64,000 nt of DNA, taken from positions 17,337,501 through 17,401,500 of the forward strand of contig CM027381.1 in NCBI GenBank assembly GCA_015680905.1, read 5' to 3'. Made by a program: the position numbers and the translations under genes. Positions 1 through 10,836 of this stretch are shown here, piece by piece. The first letter of the stretch is position 1; every line of letters starts with the position of its first letter. The stretch is from Coptis chinensis (taxonomy: Eukaryota; Streptophyta; Magnoliopsida; Ranunculales; Ranunculaceae). The notes beneath the pieces were generated by a model, which was not told where the DNA came from, made no database searches, and was given only the letters and a program-made list of their open reading frames with translations.

Positions 1-1620
1 AAAATGACCAAAATACCCATGTAACCATTTGGAGCCCAAATCTCATTTTTTCCATTCTTTCTTTGGATGATATTATTTCATATTTGAATTCCCCTTGAAA
101 AATCCTTCGAAATGAGTACAAGCTTGCCTAGGTTCCTTTTGGATTTTAGAAACCCTAATCTTGCCATATCCCGTTCCGGCCTATTGTGCGCGTTGTTCAG
201 TGCAATACATTATTAGAGTAAGATTTCGACCCAAGGATATTTTTAAGAGTTCATGGACCTTCCTAATGGATTAATTAACATTTTTTGTGAAGAAGAGCTT
301 GCCTAACTTTGACCCGATCAAAGGGAATTTGCAACATTGAAAATATGGTCAAAATGGGCTTTTTTGTGGATTTTGGACTTGTGCTCGTGGGCTGTGGATC
401 CAGCTCGAGTTGGAACTTTTCATTAGGGTTTCTAGCCCATTTTCAAGCCTCCAAAAACCTAGAGAACTTTTCTTATTTGTTTGATTTGATTTGATCCCTA
501 AAATCAAGAATATTCTAGATAATATGCCATTTTGGAGCCATGTTTGGAAACCCTAGATTATGGGCTCATTGAGGACGTGTAGCGCTTGATTTTTTGCCCT
601 AATCCATCTGAAATATCCAAAGATCAAGGGCCAAGATCGCACCCCTTATCCCACCTCTTGAAACAAGGGCCATATTTAGGAGGTGCAACCAGAAAGAGAT
701 CAAGCCATTAGATTTTTTTCTTCAACAATACTCAGCCATTGGATCAAACTCATTACTATATTTGAATCCACGCCCAAAAGCTATAAATATGGGTCTCACT
801 CACTCATAAAAAACATCTAGAGCTAAGGATCTGGAGCTAGGAATTCGGAGTTAATAATCTGGACCTAGCTATTCAGAGCTAATAGCATAGTAGTTTTCTT
901 TTCTTGAGTGTTCTTCTTTTTTTCTTTTCTAGTTCATCATTCTAGAGTATAATTTCTTTAGTTTAATCTGGAGTTGAAGGTAAAATTTTGACTTTGAGGT
1001 TTTTCTAATGAAGTTCTTCGTGTTCTTCGTCTTTAGTCTTCTTTTCCCCTCTTTCGATCTTGAGTAGAAGCTTCTTTTCACCAAAAGTTGTTTTTTTTTC
1101 TCAAATCACCTGTTTCAATCCAAAAATCATAGTTGTCAATTCCAAATCAAGTTTATCATCATCATTCATCAACAATCAATCAAGAACATCAATCAATCTA
1201 CAATCAAGTATGAGGCAACATTCCAAACAAGGTGACATCTTTCTTTTCTCTTTTATTTTAATTAGTATTGCATATTAGGATTATTTTTTTAGTTTTATTG
1301 TAGCATATAGTTATTAGTTTTTTTAATAATTTAGTGAAGATCATCCAACTTGGTAGATTAATTTTCAAGCTTTCTTTGTTTTCCTATCTCAAAACTTTAC
1401 ACCTCAATAGAAGTAAGGCTGGTTTTTACCAGGCGAGTGTGGGTGCCTAACACCTTCCCACATTGTACCTTGACTCCCAAACCCAATAATCATCTAGTTT
1501 CGAGGGCTAGTCCTTCACATAGGCTTTACTCAACTTTTCCTTAATAAAGTTAGTGGCGACTCTAAAATCAATTTCATAGACCTAGGTACACATTTTTGTG
1601 TGTACAGAATCCTCTAAGTA
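1..1620 (+). repeat. Non-coding, LTR-like leader of Ty3-gypsy element A
   Basis: No gene is seen here. A TATA-like stretch (CTATAAATAT) starts near 780. Around 1420-1560 there is a passage (GGGTGCCTAACACCTTCCC, TTGACTCCCAAACCC, GTGGCGACTCT) of a type I associate with the R-U5 part of plant Ty3-gypsy LTRs. A gag reading frame lacking its N-terminal part begins right after it. No second copy of this stretch lies downstream of the element, so it cannot be proved to be an LTR by pairing. It may be the 5' LTR of element A or an unrelated solo LTR abutting a truncated gag. Confidence 0.4.
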
Positions 1621-1632
1621 AAGAGATAGAGA

Positions 1633-2530
1633 GGATGCCTCTTCCTCCAAAGTTTAAGAATCAGAAGTGCACTCAGTATGATGGCACATCGGATCCAATG
1701 GATCACTTATTCGGGTATTGACATTGGTATTCAATTTACCAAGGCAGTGAGTATCTTGATTCTTTGCTGTGTAAGTCTTTCTCTTCTAGTCTAAAGGGGA
1801 AAGCTTTGAAGTAGTTTTGTTCTTTACAAGAAGGAACAATTTCATGCTTCAGAGAAATAGAAGAGAGATTTTTGACAAACCATTGGCATCAAATGATCAA
1901 TCCAAAGCAGGTATTGATCTTGTTTCAATTAAAGCAAGGGAAGAAGGAATCACTTAAGGATTTCTTGGCCCATTTTAAAGCTTAAACACAGTCGATAGAA
2001 AAGCTAGACAAGCCCGAGATGACGACAATCATAGCATTTCAGACGGGCTTGATACTAGCATCAGATATGCATAAATACTTGTTGCAGAAAGAGGTAAAAA
2101 GTCTGCAAGAATTATACGATATAAAGTAGAAAAAGACATCCGTGTGGAGGAAGAAATTTTAGCTGCAACAATACAAACTGTACTGCAAGTATCGGAGTCG
2201 ACTTGGAAAGAACTGGAGCTTCGAGACGGAGTTAGTAGTCGAGAGTATGCAAAATCAAACAAGAGAAGGCCTAGTGAGGCATATGCAAGAACAGTGGTTC
2301 AACCTCAAGCAAAAATGAGATATGAGAGATCATTAAAAGAAAAATTAGATCCAAAGAACTATGTCGCCATCAATATAACACCAGAAGTTATATTAAGACA
2401 AGTGAGTAAAGAAGTTTATGTGCGACATTCACAGTTTATTCCCAAAGAATTGGAAGACAAACCTTATTGTAAGTTTCACAAGATCAAGAATCATGAAACA
2501 AAAAATGTTTGCAGTTACTGAGGGAGATTA
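1633..2530 (+). pseudogene. Element A gag remnant (Tat-type Ty3-gypsy)
   Basis: This is a retrotransposon Gag, the capsid protein of the cytoplasmic virus-like particle. From 1635 the frame reads as the conserved plant gag core: LPPKFK, YDGTSDPMDH, then EIEERFLTNHW and LKQGKKESLKDFLAHF. A zinc-knuckle-like stretch (YCKFHKIKNHETKNVCSY) ends near 2518. Several in-frame stops (for example near 1719, 1814 and 1983) split the frame; the longest open piece is 2144-2521. The N-terminal third of gag is absent. It is followed directly by protease sequence in the same orientation. Family assignment rests on motif recognition by eye. Confidence 0.8.
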
Positions 2531-2769
2531 ATAGGTTGATGAAAGAAGGGAAACTTTGAGAGTTCAGAGCCGATGTTAGACCAGAAGTCACAACAACAAT
2601 ACATGATAAGCCTCTGGGAGTCATCAACATGATCTATAAATGAGTCATACCTCATAAGAAGATTGTAAGAGATAAAATAAGGAAAATCTTGACGGTAAAG
2701 GAGGTTCTTGAAGTGAATAGAGAACCTATACCGGTAAATCCTACTGGTATCGACAAGCATACCGGGTGC

Positions 2770-3300
2770 CATAATGTTTGTGCTAGATGATCTATCAAAG
2801 GTTATGCTTCCCCATGATAATGCTTTATTAATCACCTTGAGCATATCGAGGTACGATGTGATGAAAATATAAGTGGATTGTGGAAGCTTAGTGCACATTT
2901 TATTCTGGAAAACTTTTATCGGTATCGGTTTAGATGAAACCCACCTAAAAGCACCCCAGTTCAACTTGTATGGTTTTAATGGAAGCTCCACAAAACCAGT
3001 GGGAGAAATTAAACTACCAGTGAGAGCTGGACTGAAAATGGTGATGACCAAGTTCGTGGTCATTAAACATCATTATGATCATAACGCAATACTAGGCAGA
3101 AAGTAGATTCACGATATGTGTGTAGTTCCAAGTACTTTCTACTAGGTTATCAGATTCCCAACTGTGTATGGGTTGCACGAGATTAGATGAGATCAATTTG
3201 AAGTAGAGAACTGTAATTTTGTCACAGTTAAGGGAATGATGAAAGAAAAGAAGCAAGATACTGGGGGCGTCTTTGAAAGCTCCAAATAACAATTAAAGAA
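2770..3300 (+). pseudogene. Element A aspartic protease remnant
   Basis: This is the retroviral-type aspartic protease domain of the pol polyprotein, which would cleave Gag-Pol. The frame shows HDNALLITLSISRYDV, an active-site-like VDCGS (D-T/S-G expected) near 2876, FWKTFIGIGLDE and LYGFNGSS. The segment AILGRK then IHDMCVVPSTFY is the conserved protease-RT linker of Tat-type elements. Stops interrupt it near 2868 and 3104. The Gly of the D-x-G motif is kept but the middle residue is Cys, and the gene is dead in any case. Downstream (3323-3578) the linker continues in another frame to YVFAWSMLDLIGIDLE, where element C has inserted. Confidence 0.75.
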
Positions 3301-3573
3301 TGATTTAGCTGTCGATATCGAGATGAAGGATGTACATGAGCAGTTAAAGTTCACACAGGAGTTAAAGAAAGATGAAGAGGTGTTTGTGAGCAAGACGAGA
3401 GAGGAAGTGGACAAGGTTAACATCGACAAAGGAAAAGAAATGTGTCACGCATTTATCGGCACCGATCGAGATGGATTTGAACATAAGAGAATAACTGATT
3501 ATCTTCTTACAAGAGAACAAATATGTGTTTGCTTGGTCGATGTTGGATCTCATAGGTATCGATCTTGAAATAT

Positions 3574-3578
3574 GCTCG
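3574..3578. repeat. Left target-site duplication of element C
   Basis: GCTCG directly precedes the first LTR of element C and recurs directly after its second LTR at 14588-14592. Removing the element and one copy rejoins the element A polyprotein just upstream of RT. This proves the boundaries and the order of insertion. Confidence 0.93.
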
Positions 3579-4984
3579 TGATAAGAGCCCAAAACTGTAG
3601 TTTAAACCCTTTAATAGTATTTCTATTTATCCAATTATATTATTAATAATATAGGTTTATCACTAATTACGTGTTTTTGAGTATTTTAGGCTTCAAAGTT
3701 GAATAAATGTCAATTCGTTACTAATTAGGCGCTAAAATGACCTAAAGTGATTGCTAGGGAAGTTCCATGAAGAAAGCCCAAGTTTAATAGAGAAAAAGCT
3801 CTTAAAAAGCCCAAGTTAAAACTGTTAAGTGAAAGTCAAACTGGATTAGAGAGTTGAAGAAAAATTAACAGAACTTCAAAATGTCATATCATTGGATTCA
3901 GGCCTCGGATTTGGACCCATTTTATATCAAAATGACCGGATCAGAAATCTCTTTCCAATGGTCTAGGTCTTGACTCAAACAGAGTAGTAAAACTAAGTGA
4001 AAATGTGCGCTACAGTAACACAACCAGAATTGGAAATCTTGGATTCAACCAATTGGGTTATTGATTTGATTTATGGGTCCATAACCTAGCCAAAAACCCA
4101 TGCAGAATTTTGTATCATTATATAAGAGAATAAAAACCCTAAACTATCTCTCTCTCCTCTTTCTTTAGTTTAGTATAGTTTAAGTAATTAGAGTTTATAA
4201 TTGTAGCCTCCATAAAACCTCCATTAAAATACCTTCAAGTTATTATTATTATTATTCAATTCAATTACTTCTTCTTTACATTATGTCTTTCTTTCATTAT
4301 TTTAGTTTAATTAATCCAATTATATTAGGTTAATCCCCCCATTAGAAGGAGTGATTATGAAGCTCAATGAGGAATAGATTGCTTAGTATAATTATTTAAT
4401 TGTGTATGTATTTCAATGAGTTTAGGTTATTGCATGACTTCCAAAATAAGCATATAGTAAATTAAACTAAGGATTGTTATAATTAAGTCGAGAGACTTGG
4501 TTATAATAATCTTATATGCTAGTAATAATGACTATAGAGATGTAGGTTGTTGTTAGGGATGATAAAGTTTGAGGCTTTAGGTTGGATCATTGTGTGAAAA
4601 CCTAAAGATGATCTCTTTTTAATGAATAATTCTATTCTTGCTTGAAACTAATCATTAGGTGGATTGATTATTTTTTTCTCTATAACTTTCTCTTCCATCA
4701 AAACCCTATTTCTATTAGTTTAGTTAATTTAGATTTATTTGAATCCATAATATAATCGTAGAATAGAATTCTCTCAACATAATATTACTCTCACCATTGT
4801 TTCTTTGTGTTTGATTAATTGGATTCTATTTAGTCTTGGTAGTTTAAGAGTGGAACGAATCCGTACTCTTTATATTATTTCATTATTATTTGAGAGTAGG
4901 AATATTGATCTAAGGACTTGTTTAGTTGATTTATTATTTGTGTTTACGCATAGATAGTTAGTTTAAATAAATTTGTAATTATCA
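3579..4984 (+). repeat. Element C 5' LTR
   Basis: The 1406-bp repeat matches 13214-14587 over its whole length, from TGATAAGAGCCC to TTATCA. A TATA box (TATATAAG, 4119-4126) precedes a CT-rich stretch and would drive the element transcript. It differs from the 3' copy by scattered substitutions, an indel of about 13 bases near 3810, and an indel of about 17 bases just before the TATA box. Confidence 0.95.
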
Positions 4985-4986
4985 AA

Positions 4987-5003
4987 TGGCACCGCTTGCC
5001 ATC
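4987..5003 (+). other. Element C primer-binding site
   Basis: TGGCACCGCTTGCC begins two bases after the LTR end. The sequence complementary to the 3' end of plant tRNA-Asp is TGGCGCCGTTGCC, so this is a degenerate version of the primer site usual in Athila-type elements. The related element D has the closer form TGGCGCCGCTGCC at 60039. Confidence 0.7.
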
Positions 5004-6330
5004 TTAAACTCATTCAGGATAAGATTTCAATTAGTTGAATCCAAGGGGCAATCCCCCATTCTCTACCCACCCACCCTTTTAATTTTTTATTCTTGTTTCT
5101 CATATTTTCATTACTGTTCAAGCTTGAAATTCACTGTTTTAAACTAAGAGTGCTCCCTCCCTCCCTTTTGCCTTGCACAAAGCGCGCCTGCGCTCCCTTA
5201 AGACTCGGACTCACAGTGAAGAATACTGCAGCAAAGGTATTTTTAAACTTTTGAAAATTCTAAAAATTTTCAGACATATTATTTAAGGTGTTGTTGATTT
5301 ACTGGAATATTTTCAGATTTTTCTTAGTAGTCTTACCTAGTGAACTATTACCATATTTACACTGCTGTATTTCAGCTTTCACACCGTAAGTTTCTAGAAA
5401 AACAGATAAGTAGGGTTACTTAGGCAATTTAAAAAATTCTAAGATTTTTACTAGAGTATCTATCCTATATCAGGAGTTTTTAGTAAAAGATTGAAGAGTT
5501 TTTTTTTTTTTTACCATCTAACTAGTTGATTATTTTCAGTGTGTTTCTGTAGTTTTGCAACACTTAATTTCTGGAACAACAGCCGATAAGGAGGGTTTGT
5601 AGAACTCCAATTTCTCTAAAAGTTTTATAGGAACCCGCATAATCTATCAAAAGTCTCCAGTAAACCTTTGGCAATTTTTGGCTCTGTTTGGATTGGTTAA
5701 CCATTTGGTTGCTTGTGTTGTGTTTGAAAACTGTTTCACAAACTTTGCAAGGCAGTAGAAAGACTTTCCTAACTCCGATTGTTCTGAAATTTAACAAAAA
5801 ACTTACTGGACATCTTAGTAAACTACTATAAAATTTCAAATTTTTTGGAGTGCGCCCGCACCCTATTTACAGTCTATCTGAGCGCGCCCGCGCCTGTCTT
5901 CCAGAAACAAACAAATTGCTCCTGGAAGTCTATTGGAATTCTCTGAATTTTTGCACTCTGAGCGCGCCCGTGCCCTATTTACACTAATACTAAGCGCGTA
6001 CGTGCCCTTCTTTTACAGCACGCACGTGCCCTAGTTACCCTATATTTGAGCATGCCCGCGCCCACTGAAGTAAGCCCGATTTCCAGGTCAGTTACAGGTC
6101 ATATTTTAGTTTGAAATATTAGCTGGTTCGGTGTTCCAAACTTCTACATGACACTGAGATTTGTGTTAAAGACACTATTCATAAGCGTAGCAAGGAGGAA
6201 TTTAGGTTCTCCTTCTTTCACTCCTCGTTTCTTCTGTCTGAGGAGTTTAATTCTAGTATATTCAGGCTTGTTTTTTGTAGACGCAATACCATACGCCTAT
6301 CTAGAATTTCACACACTACACCTGCATTAA
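5004..6330 (+). repeat. Element C leader with an array of GC-rich motifs
   Basis: This untranslated leader between primer site and gag is AT-rich. It carries at least seven copies of a GC-rich motif of about 16 bases, roughly GAGCGCGCCCGCGCCC. Copies start near 5181, 5848, 5881, 5961, 5993, 6017 and 6048. A stretch near 6183-6235 (AGCAAGGAGGAATTTAGG) is also found in the leader of element D near 60580. No coding sequence is evident; the role of the motif is unknown. Confidence 0.75.
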
Positions 6331-7600
6331 TGGCTAAAGAACCAGAGACTCCTCTCTCTGATTTTTATAAAGCACTAAACGATGGCCCTAAGTCGTGCAT
6401 CGTTCTTGCACCTAATGGGCGTTTTTTGAATTTCCCCGAATATATTTAACTTGTTACCGGTTTTCCATGGTTTAGACCACCCACGAAAAACTTATCAACA
6501 CATGCGTAAGATAGAACAAGTACTCACTACATTCCATCATCCTAGCATAAGTCTGGATCAAATTAAACTTAGGGTGTTTCCATTCACCCTAGCTAACGAG
6601 GCGGCATCTTGGTTAACTGCCTAAATGCCAAACTCTGTGGACTCATGGGCTAATCTTGTTCAATTTTGTTCATGGAACAGTTTTACCCACCACTGAAGAC
6701 AGATGAAATGCTTCAAAATATTCATTTATTCCACCAGAATCCTCATGAATCCTTTTCAGAAGCCTGGAATTGTTTCATTGATCTTCTCATTAAATGCCCG
6801 CATCATAATCTTGCGAAAGACACGCTTGTTCATGCCTTCTTCAAGGGCTTTTTACATCATCATAAGGAGATTCTAGATATCATGACTGGTGGTAGTTTTC
6901 TTAGTAAAGGAGCCTTAGGAGGCTTATAAATTCTTAGAAGATCAATCTATGAGGAACAAAAATTGGGGAGGTAACGATTTTTCCCGCTCCACTCCTTCTT
7001 TTGAGGTTAAACTTGATCCCGAGCTTAAAACTTTTATCGATGCCCTCACTAAAAAGGTAGATGCCCTCTCTATTCAACAACAACCCACTCCAGTCATGAA
7101 CATTAACTCTACTCATTGTAATGTTTGTTTTAGTCTTGAGCATTCCGACTTCTATTGTCCTCTTGTTTATGCACAACCACCACCACAACCATCAAACTTC
7201 AACTAGTTAACTCAACCTCAAGGACAAGGAAACTTAGGTGACCAGAATAGAGGTTTAGTGCCCATGACCCAGAATTATCAACATCAAGACATGAATGCTC
7301 AATAAGCCTTAATTCTAGTTCAACCATCTACAGACAAAGTAGTAGTGACCTTGTTGGAAAAACAAAATCAAATTATGCAACAAAACTCCAACTTCATAAA
7401 AGATCAACACGATCAAAACTCTAAAATGATGCAACAAACGATGCAAATGATGCAGTCTTTGTGCCAAAAGGTTATTGACATGTCTCCTAACCAAAATTAT
7501 AACCAAATAGGAGTGTTTCCAAGTCAAGTAGCTCGACAGTGCCTAATCCTAAGTCAACAAACACCGCCATCGAAATAAATAGTATTCAGTGCAATGGTAA
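6331..7600 (+). pseudogene. Element C gag (Athila type), frameshifted
   Basis: This is a Gag capsid-nucleocapsid protein. The N-terminus (MAKEPETPLSDFYKALND, near 6331) matches the gag start of element D at 60831. The frame shifts near 6430 and again near 6660. The central capsid part is open at 6666-6929 (MEQFYPPLKTDEMLQN, ESFSEAWNCFIDLLIKCPHH, MTGGSF), which is the usual Athila gag block. A zinc-knuckle-like CNVCFSLEHSDFYC lies near 7120. A Gln/Met-rich tail (IMQQNSNFIKDQHDQNSKMM) is open at 7345-7578. At least four frame breaks or stops make it non-functional. Confidence 0.8.
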
Positions 7601-7670
7601 TATAACCCCAGGGGACCTATAGGCAGTCACTACCCTTCGTTCAGGGAGAGTAGTTGATAACAAAGTAACT

Positions 7671-8408
7671 ATGCCTGAAGATCGCCCGCAAACAGAAGCT
7701 GAAAATGAAACCATACCGAATACTGTCATAGAAACTAAAGGCCCTACAACTGTAGAAGTTCTAGTCCAACCACAACCAAAAGGTACAACCTTACTAAATA
7801 CCACCATAGAAATTGATGATCCTACACCTGTAGAGGTCCCAATATGGACACCTAGATGGAAAATGGCTAAAGATAAAGCAAAGACTAATAATACTTTTGA
7901 CCCTTATGCTAAATATAGAGATAAACCACCGTATCCCCAGAGACTAATTGTGTCTAAAAAGGACGAGAATTTTGATGAGATTAGGGAAGTGTTTAAAAAT
8001 TTGACTATAAACCTACCTTTTCCAAATGCTATAAAAATTCTACCTGGACACGCTAAGTTTCTAAAAGAGTTGTGCACCAAGAAGAGGAAAACCAACATAC
8101 CCAACGAAGCCTTCTTAACTAAACAATATCCCTATTTATTTGAACATAACGGAATTATTATGTATATGGACCTTGGTCGTCCTACTGTACAATGCACCTT
8201 GGGAGATTACTTCATAACAACTGCTCAATTAGACATAGGGGCAAGTGTTAACTTACTTATTTTTTATTTATATAAATAACTAGGTCTAACAAAACTTCAA
8301 CCAACCAAAATGACTTTGCAGTTAGCTGATCGTTATATTAAGTATCCCAAGGATGTAATTGAAAACATTCTCATTAAAGTTCAGGATTTTTACTATCTAG
8401 CCGACTGA
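7671..8408 (+). pseudogene. Element C protease region (Athila type), first part
   Basis: The frame starting at 7671 holds a linker rich in Thr, Pro and Val, then PPYPQRLIVSKKDENFDEIR and VFKNLTINLPFPNAIKILPG. The aspartic protease core LDIGASVNLL follows near 8233 (D-x-G catalytic motif, here D-I-G-A). After a stop at 8277-8279 the same frame continues with TLQLADRYIKYPKDVIENIL and breaks off at about 8408, where unrelated DNA starts. Protease sequence resumes near 9968 with FIILDT and, near 10075, LLATANA then INCRDGSMTLSFEN. Confidence 0.8.
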
Positions 8409-9967
8409 TAGGGTTATATACTAAAAACATTATTTTTGTAATAACTCTAATTCTTTATATTTTGAATGAGAATCATATGGGAAAATGTTATGCATATTAT
8501 ATATGTTATTAATTATATACATGCGTCTAATACTTTATGTTATAGATGATATAGTGTGTGGTGACACACAGAAGATCATATCATCAGTACCTTATAAAGT
8601 ATAAGTAAACGTTCACAACCTAGATGGATTTGGACAAACTATTGGTACGGTTATAGTATAATCTGGTATTAGTCTATCTTGACTACAGGATTACACTAGT
8701 ACACTTTGTATGTATTGAACAGGACCAAGTGAGGTTGTTTATCTTTATACTTACTATATAAGATAACAAACACCTATGTTATTATGGATGCTTGTCCTCT
8801 TAATTCGGATATAATAACGGGCACTTACGTGCATTATACATTGCTTTAAATCATCAATGAGTGAGATTCATTTGTGAATCAAACAAACTCAATGTATGTA
8901 AGGTGGATTATAGAATGACAATGTATGTAAGGTGTGTTGTTGATTATAGAAGGAATCCGTGACCCCAAGCAGGAAGTTAATCCGACATGATGATGTCCCC
9001 TTACTACTCAGGAGCTCATTAATGGATTGTCTTAAACCCCGCAGTGGATTTAATCCCACATGACAATGAGGTTGAGTGGAATACTATTTGTTGGACATAA
9101 GAAGTTGATTAATCCTAATTTTGTGGTCCCTATTGAACTATATAAAGAAACTTAATCAACGGGCATTGAGTTCCTATATCTTAAACAGAGGGAGAGAGGC
9201 AACGAGCATATAATATGGAGCCCATAAACATAATTTTGGGATTTCATAGAGCTTGGATTCTCGGAGAAATCATAGTTTATCTAAAGGTATGAATTCTACA
9301 ATGGCTTTTAGTGGAATAAGCCATTTGTTGATCCGTAAGTAAACTTGGTCGTCGTGTTCTACTCGGGGCTAACATGGGAAGCACAAAATCTAATGAAACC
9401 CGTCAGAGACCTAATCCTAATTTCTCCCATGGTCCCTATTGTAGCCTATATAAAGAAACCCCTTTTCTCCTCGGCGAAATACTCAGGTTTTGCTCAAGAA
9501 AAGTGAGTTCCTAAATTCGGTTATGAACTAAGAGAGTGAGAGACTAAGTTTTCATCCAAGAGAACATTTCCCAAAATCTAAACTTTGGAAGATCATTTTA
9601 CTTAATTAAACAATAATGAATCTAATTTAATGGAAATGGAATGATAACAAAAATTTAATTTAGATCTAGAATGGAAATGACAAAATTCATAAACAACTTG
9701 GATTCTAATCAATCAAGAACAATCATTCAAAGATTTAATCTAAAACGATCATAGTTTATCTAAAAACTAGATCTAGATGAATTCTAACTAGCTACCAAAT
9801 CAAAGAGTGAAGCTTTTGTTTTTATACATCCAGATCCAAAAATCGTGCATGGGCTTGGAGCCATTTATTCCCGCAGAATTAGGCCCAAAACATAATACTT
9901 CGCCAAAAAGGCCTCTTCTGTAGTAAATCATTCTGCTCCTCTGAAACCATAATAGTTCCTACAGATA
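8409..9967. mobile_element. Unclassified insertion inside the element C protease
   Basis: The protease reading frame stops matching at about 8408 and resumes at about 9968, leaving some 1.56 kb of foreign DNA starting TGATAGGGTTATATAC. It is non-coding. Two similar sub-segments, each with CCTATT then a TATATAAAGAAA box, lie at about 9113-9170 and 9411-9515. A short tandem duplication (CAATGTATGTAAGGTG) lies at about 8890-8950. A clear target-site duplication was not found, so the exact ends are uncertain. It resembles LTR-type or TRIM-type DNA more than a DNA transposon. Confidence 0.5.
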
Positions 9968-10182
9968 TGGCTTCATTATTCTAGACACGTAAAGTGGCGT
10001 TTCTCATGATTCCAAATCCCATCATCTTTACTTATTATTCACATAATTGGTCCTTTAAGGGGTTAAAACTTTTGGCAACCGCCAATGCCTAAATCAATTG
10101 TCGGGATGGCTCAATGACTCTTTCTTTTGAAAATCTTTTTGTGGATGTTAACATGTTTAGACAAAAGTAGGGACAACTAGAT

Positions 10183-10836
10183 TTGCCTGTAGAAGGAGAA
10201 GTGAAGTCCATTAAGAGTTTTGTATCTCACATTAGTGCGGCTAATGCTTTTGTCCCCACACTAGTAGATACCCCTCTTATGGAAGAAGACAAAGATCACA
10301 ATTTCTACTCCCTAGATGTAGATAATATCGAGGAAGATTTCCTTCGACTCTTTTGCAACCCTTCTTTGCCACCTCGCGAGTCCCCCCCTACCGACATCCA
10401 TTTATCCCTTGACACCATGACGGAAGAAGAATTTTTCACCCTCTATCCTAGTGATTCTTATGACCCACCTATTGAGGAATGTCTTGCATATCTCAAGGCC
10501 TCTGATGATATAGAACTAAGAACACTAGTTGAGCACCATTCACCCACCTCACATCCTCATGTCACTCATTCACCTTCCATCATGAATGTTCCTCGCCCTC
10601 CACCTTTTCAAAGAACCATTGAGTTTGCACTTGACCTTCTTGATTCTCCTGTAATTCATGATTTTCTAAACCCTCCTGATACGGAAATAATACCCAAGGA
10701 CATGCCACCTGACCTTTTTTCATTTTTTCCATTCCATCCTTCTAAAACTTATCCACATTCCATGTATTTTCCAAAACCATCCATTTTCTCACGCTCATTC
10801 ACTTGGACACCCTTTTGTTCAAAGAAGAAGAAGTAA
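10183..10836 (+). CDS. 217-codon open frame of unknown function in element C
   Basis: This is the longest intact frame of element C, where RT would be expected. The product is acidic in its first half (for example DVDNIEEDFLRLFC, MTEEEFFTLYPSD) and rich in Pro, Phe and His in its second half, ending in a short Lys run. The frame is continuous with the protease C-terminus upstream (INCRDGSMTLSFEN near 10090), with one stop at 10168, so it may be the tail of a Gag-protease polyprotein. I see no RT, RNase H or integrase motif and do not recognise the family. It could be a linker kept open by chance or an accessory protein. Confidence 0.45.
   Translation: MPVEGEVKSIKSFVSHISAANAFVPTLVDTPLMEEDKDHNFYSLDVDNIEEDFLRLFCNPSLPPRESPPTDIHLSLDTMTEEEFFTLYPSDSYDPPIEECLAYLKASDDIELRTLVEHHSPTSHPHVTHSPSIMNVPRPPPFQRTIEFALDLLDSPVIHDFLNPPDTEIIPKDMPPDLFSFFPFHPSKTYPHSMYFPKPSIFSRSFTWTPFCSKKKK

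Noticed and set aside
2515-3063. 182-codon minus-strand frame
   Set aside because: Shadow of element A protease sequence, whose conserved blocks are on the plus strand.
10183-10836. Envelope-like protein of an Athila element
   Set aside because: It lies directly after protease rather than after integrase and shows no signal peptide or transmembrane segment.
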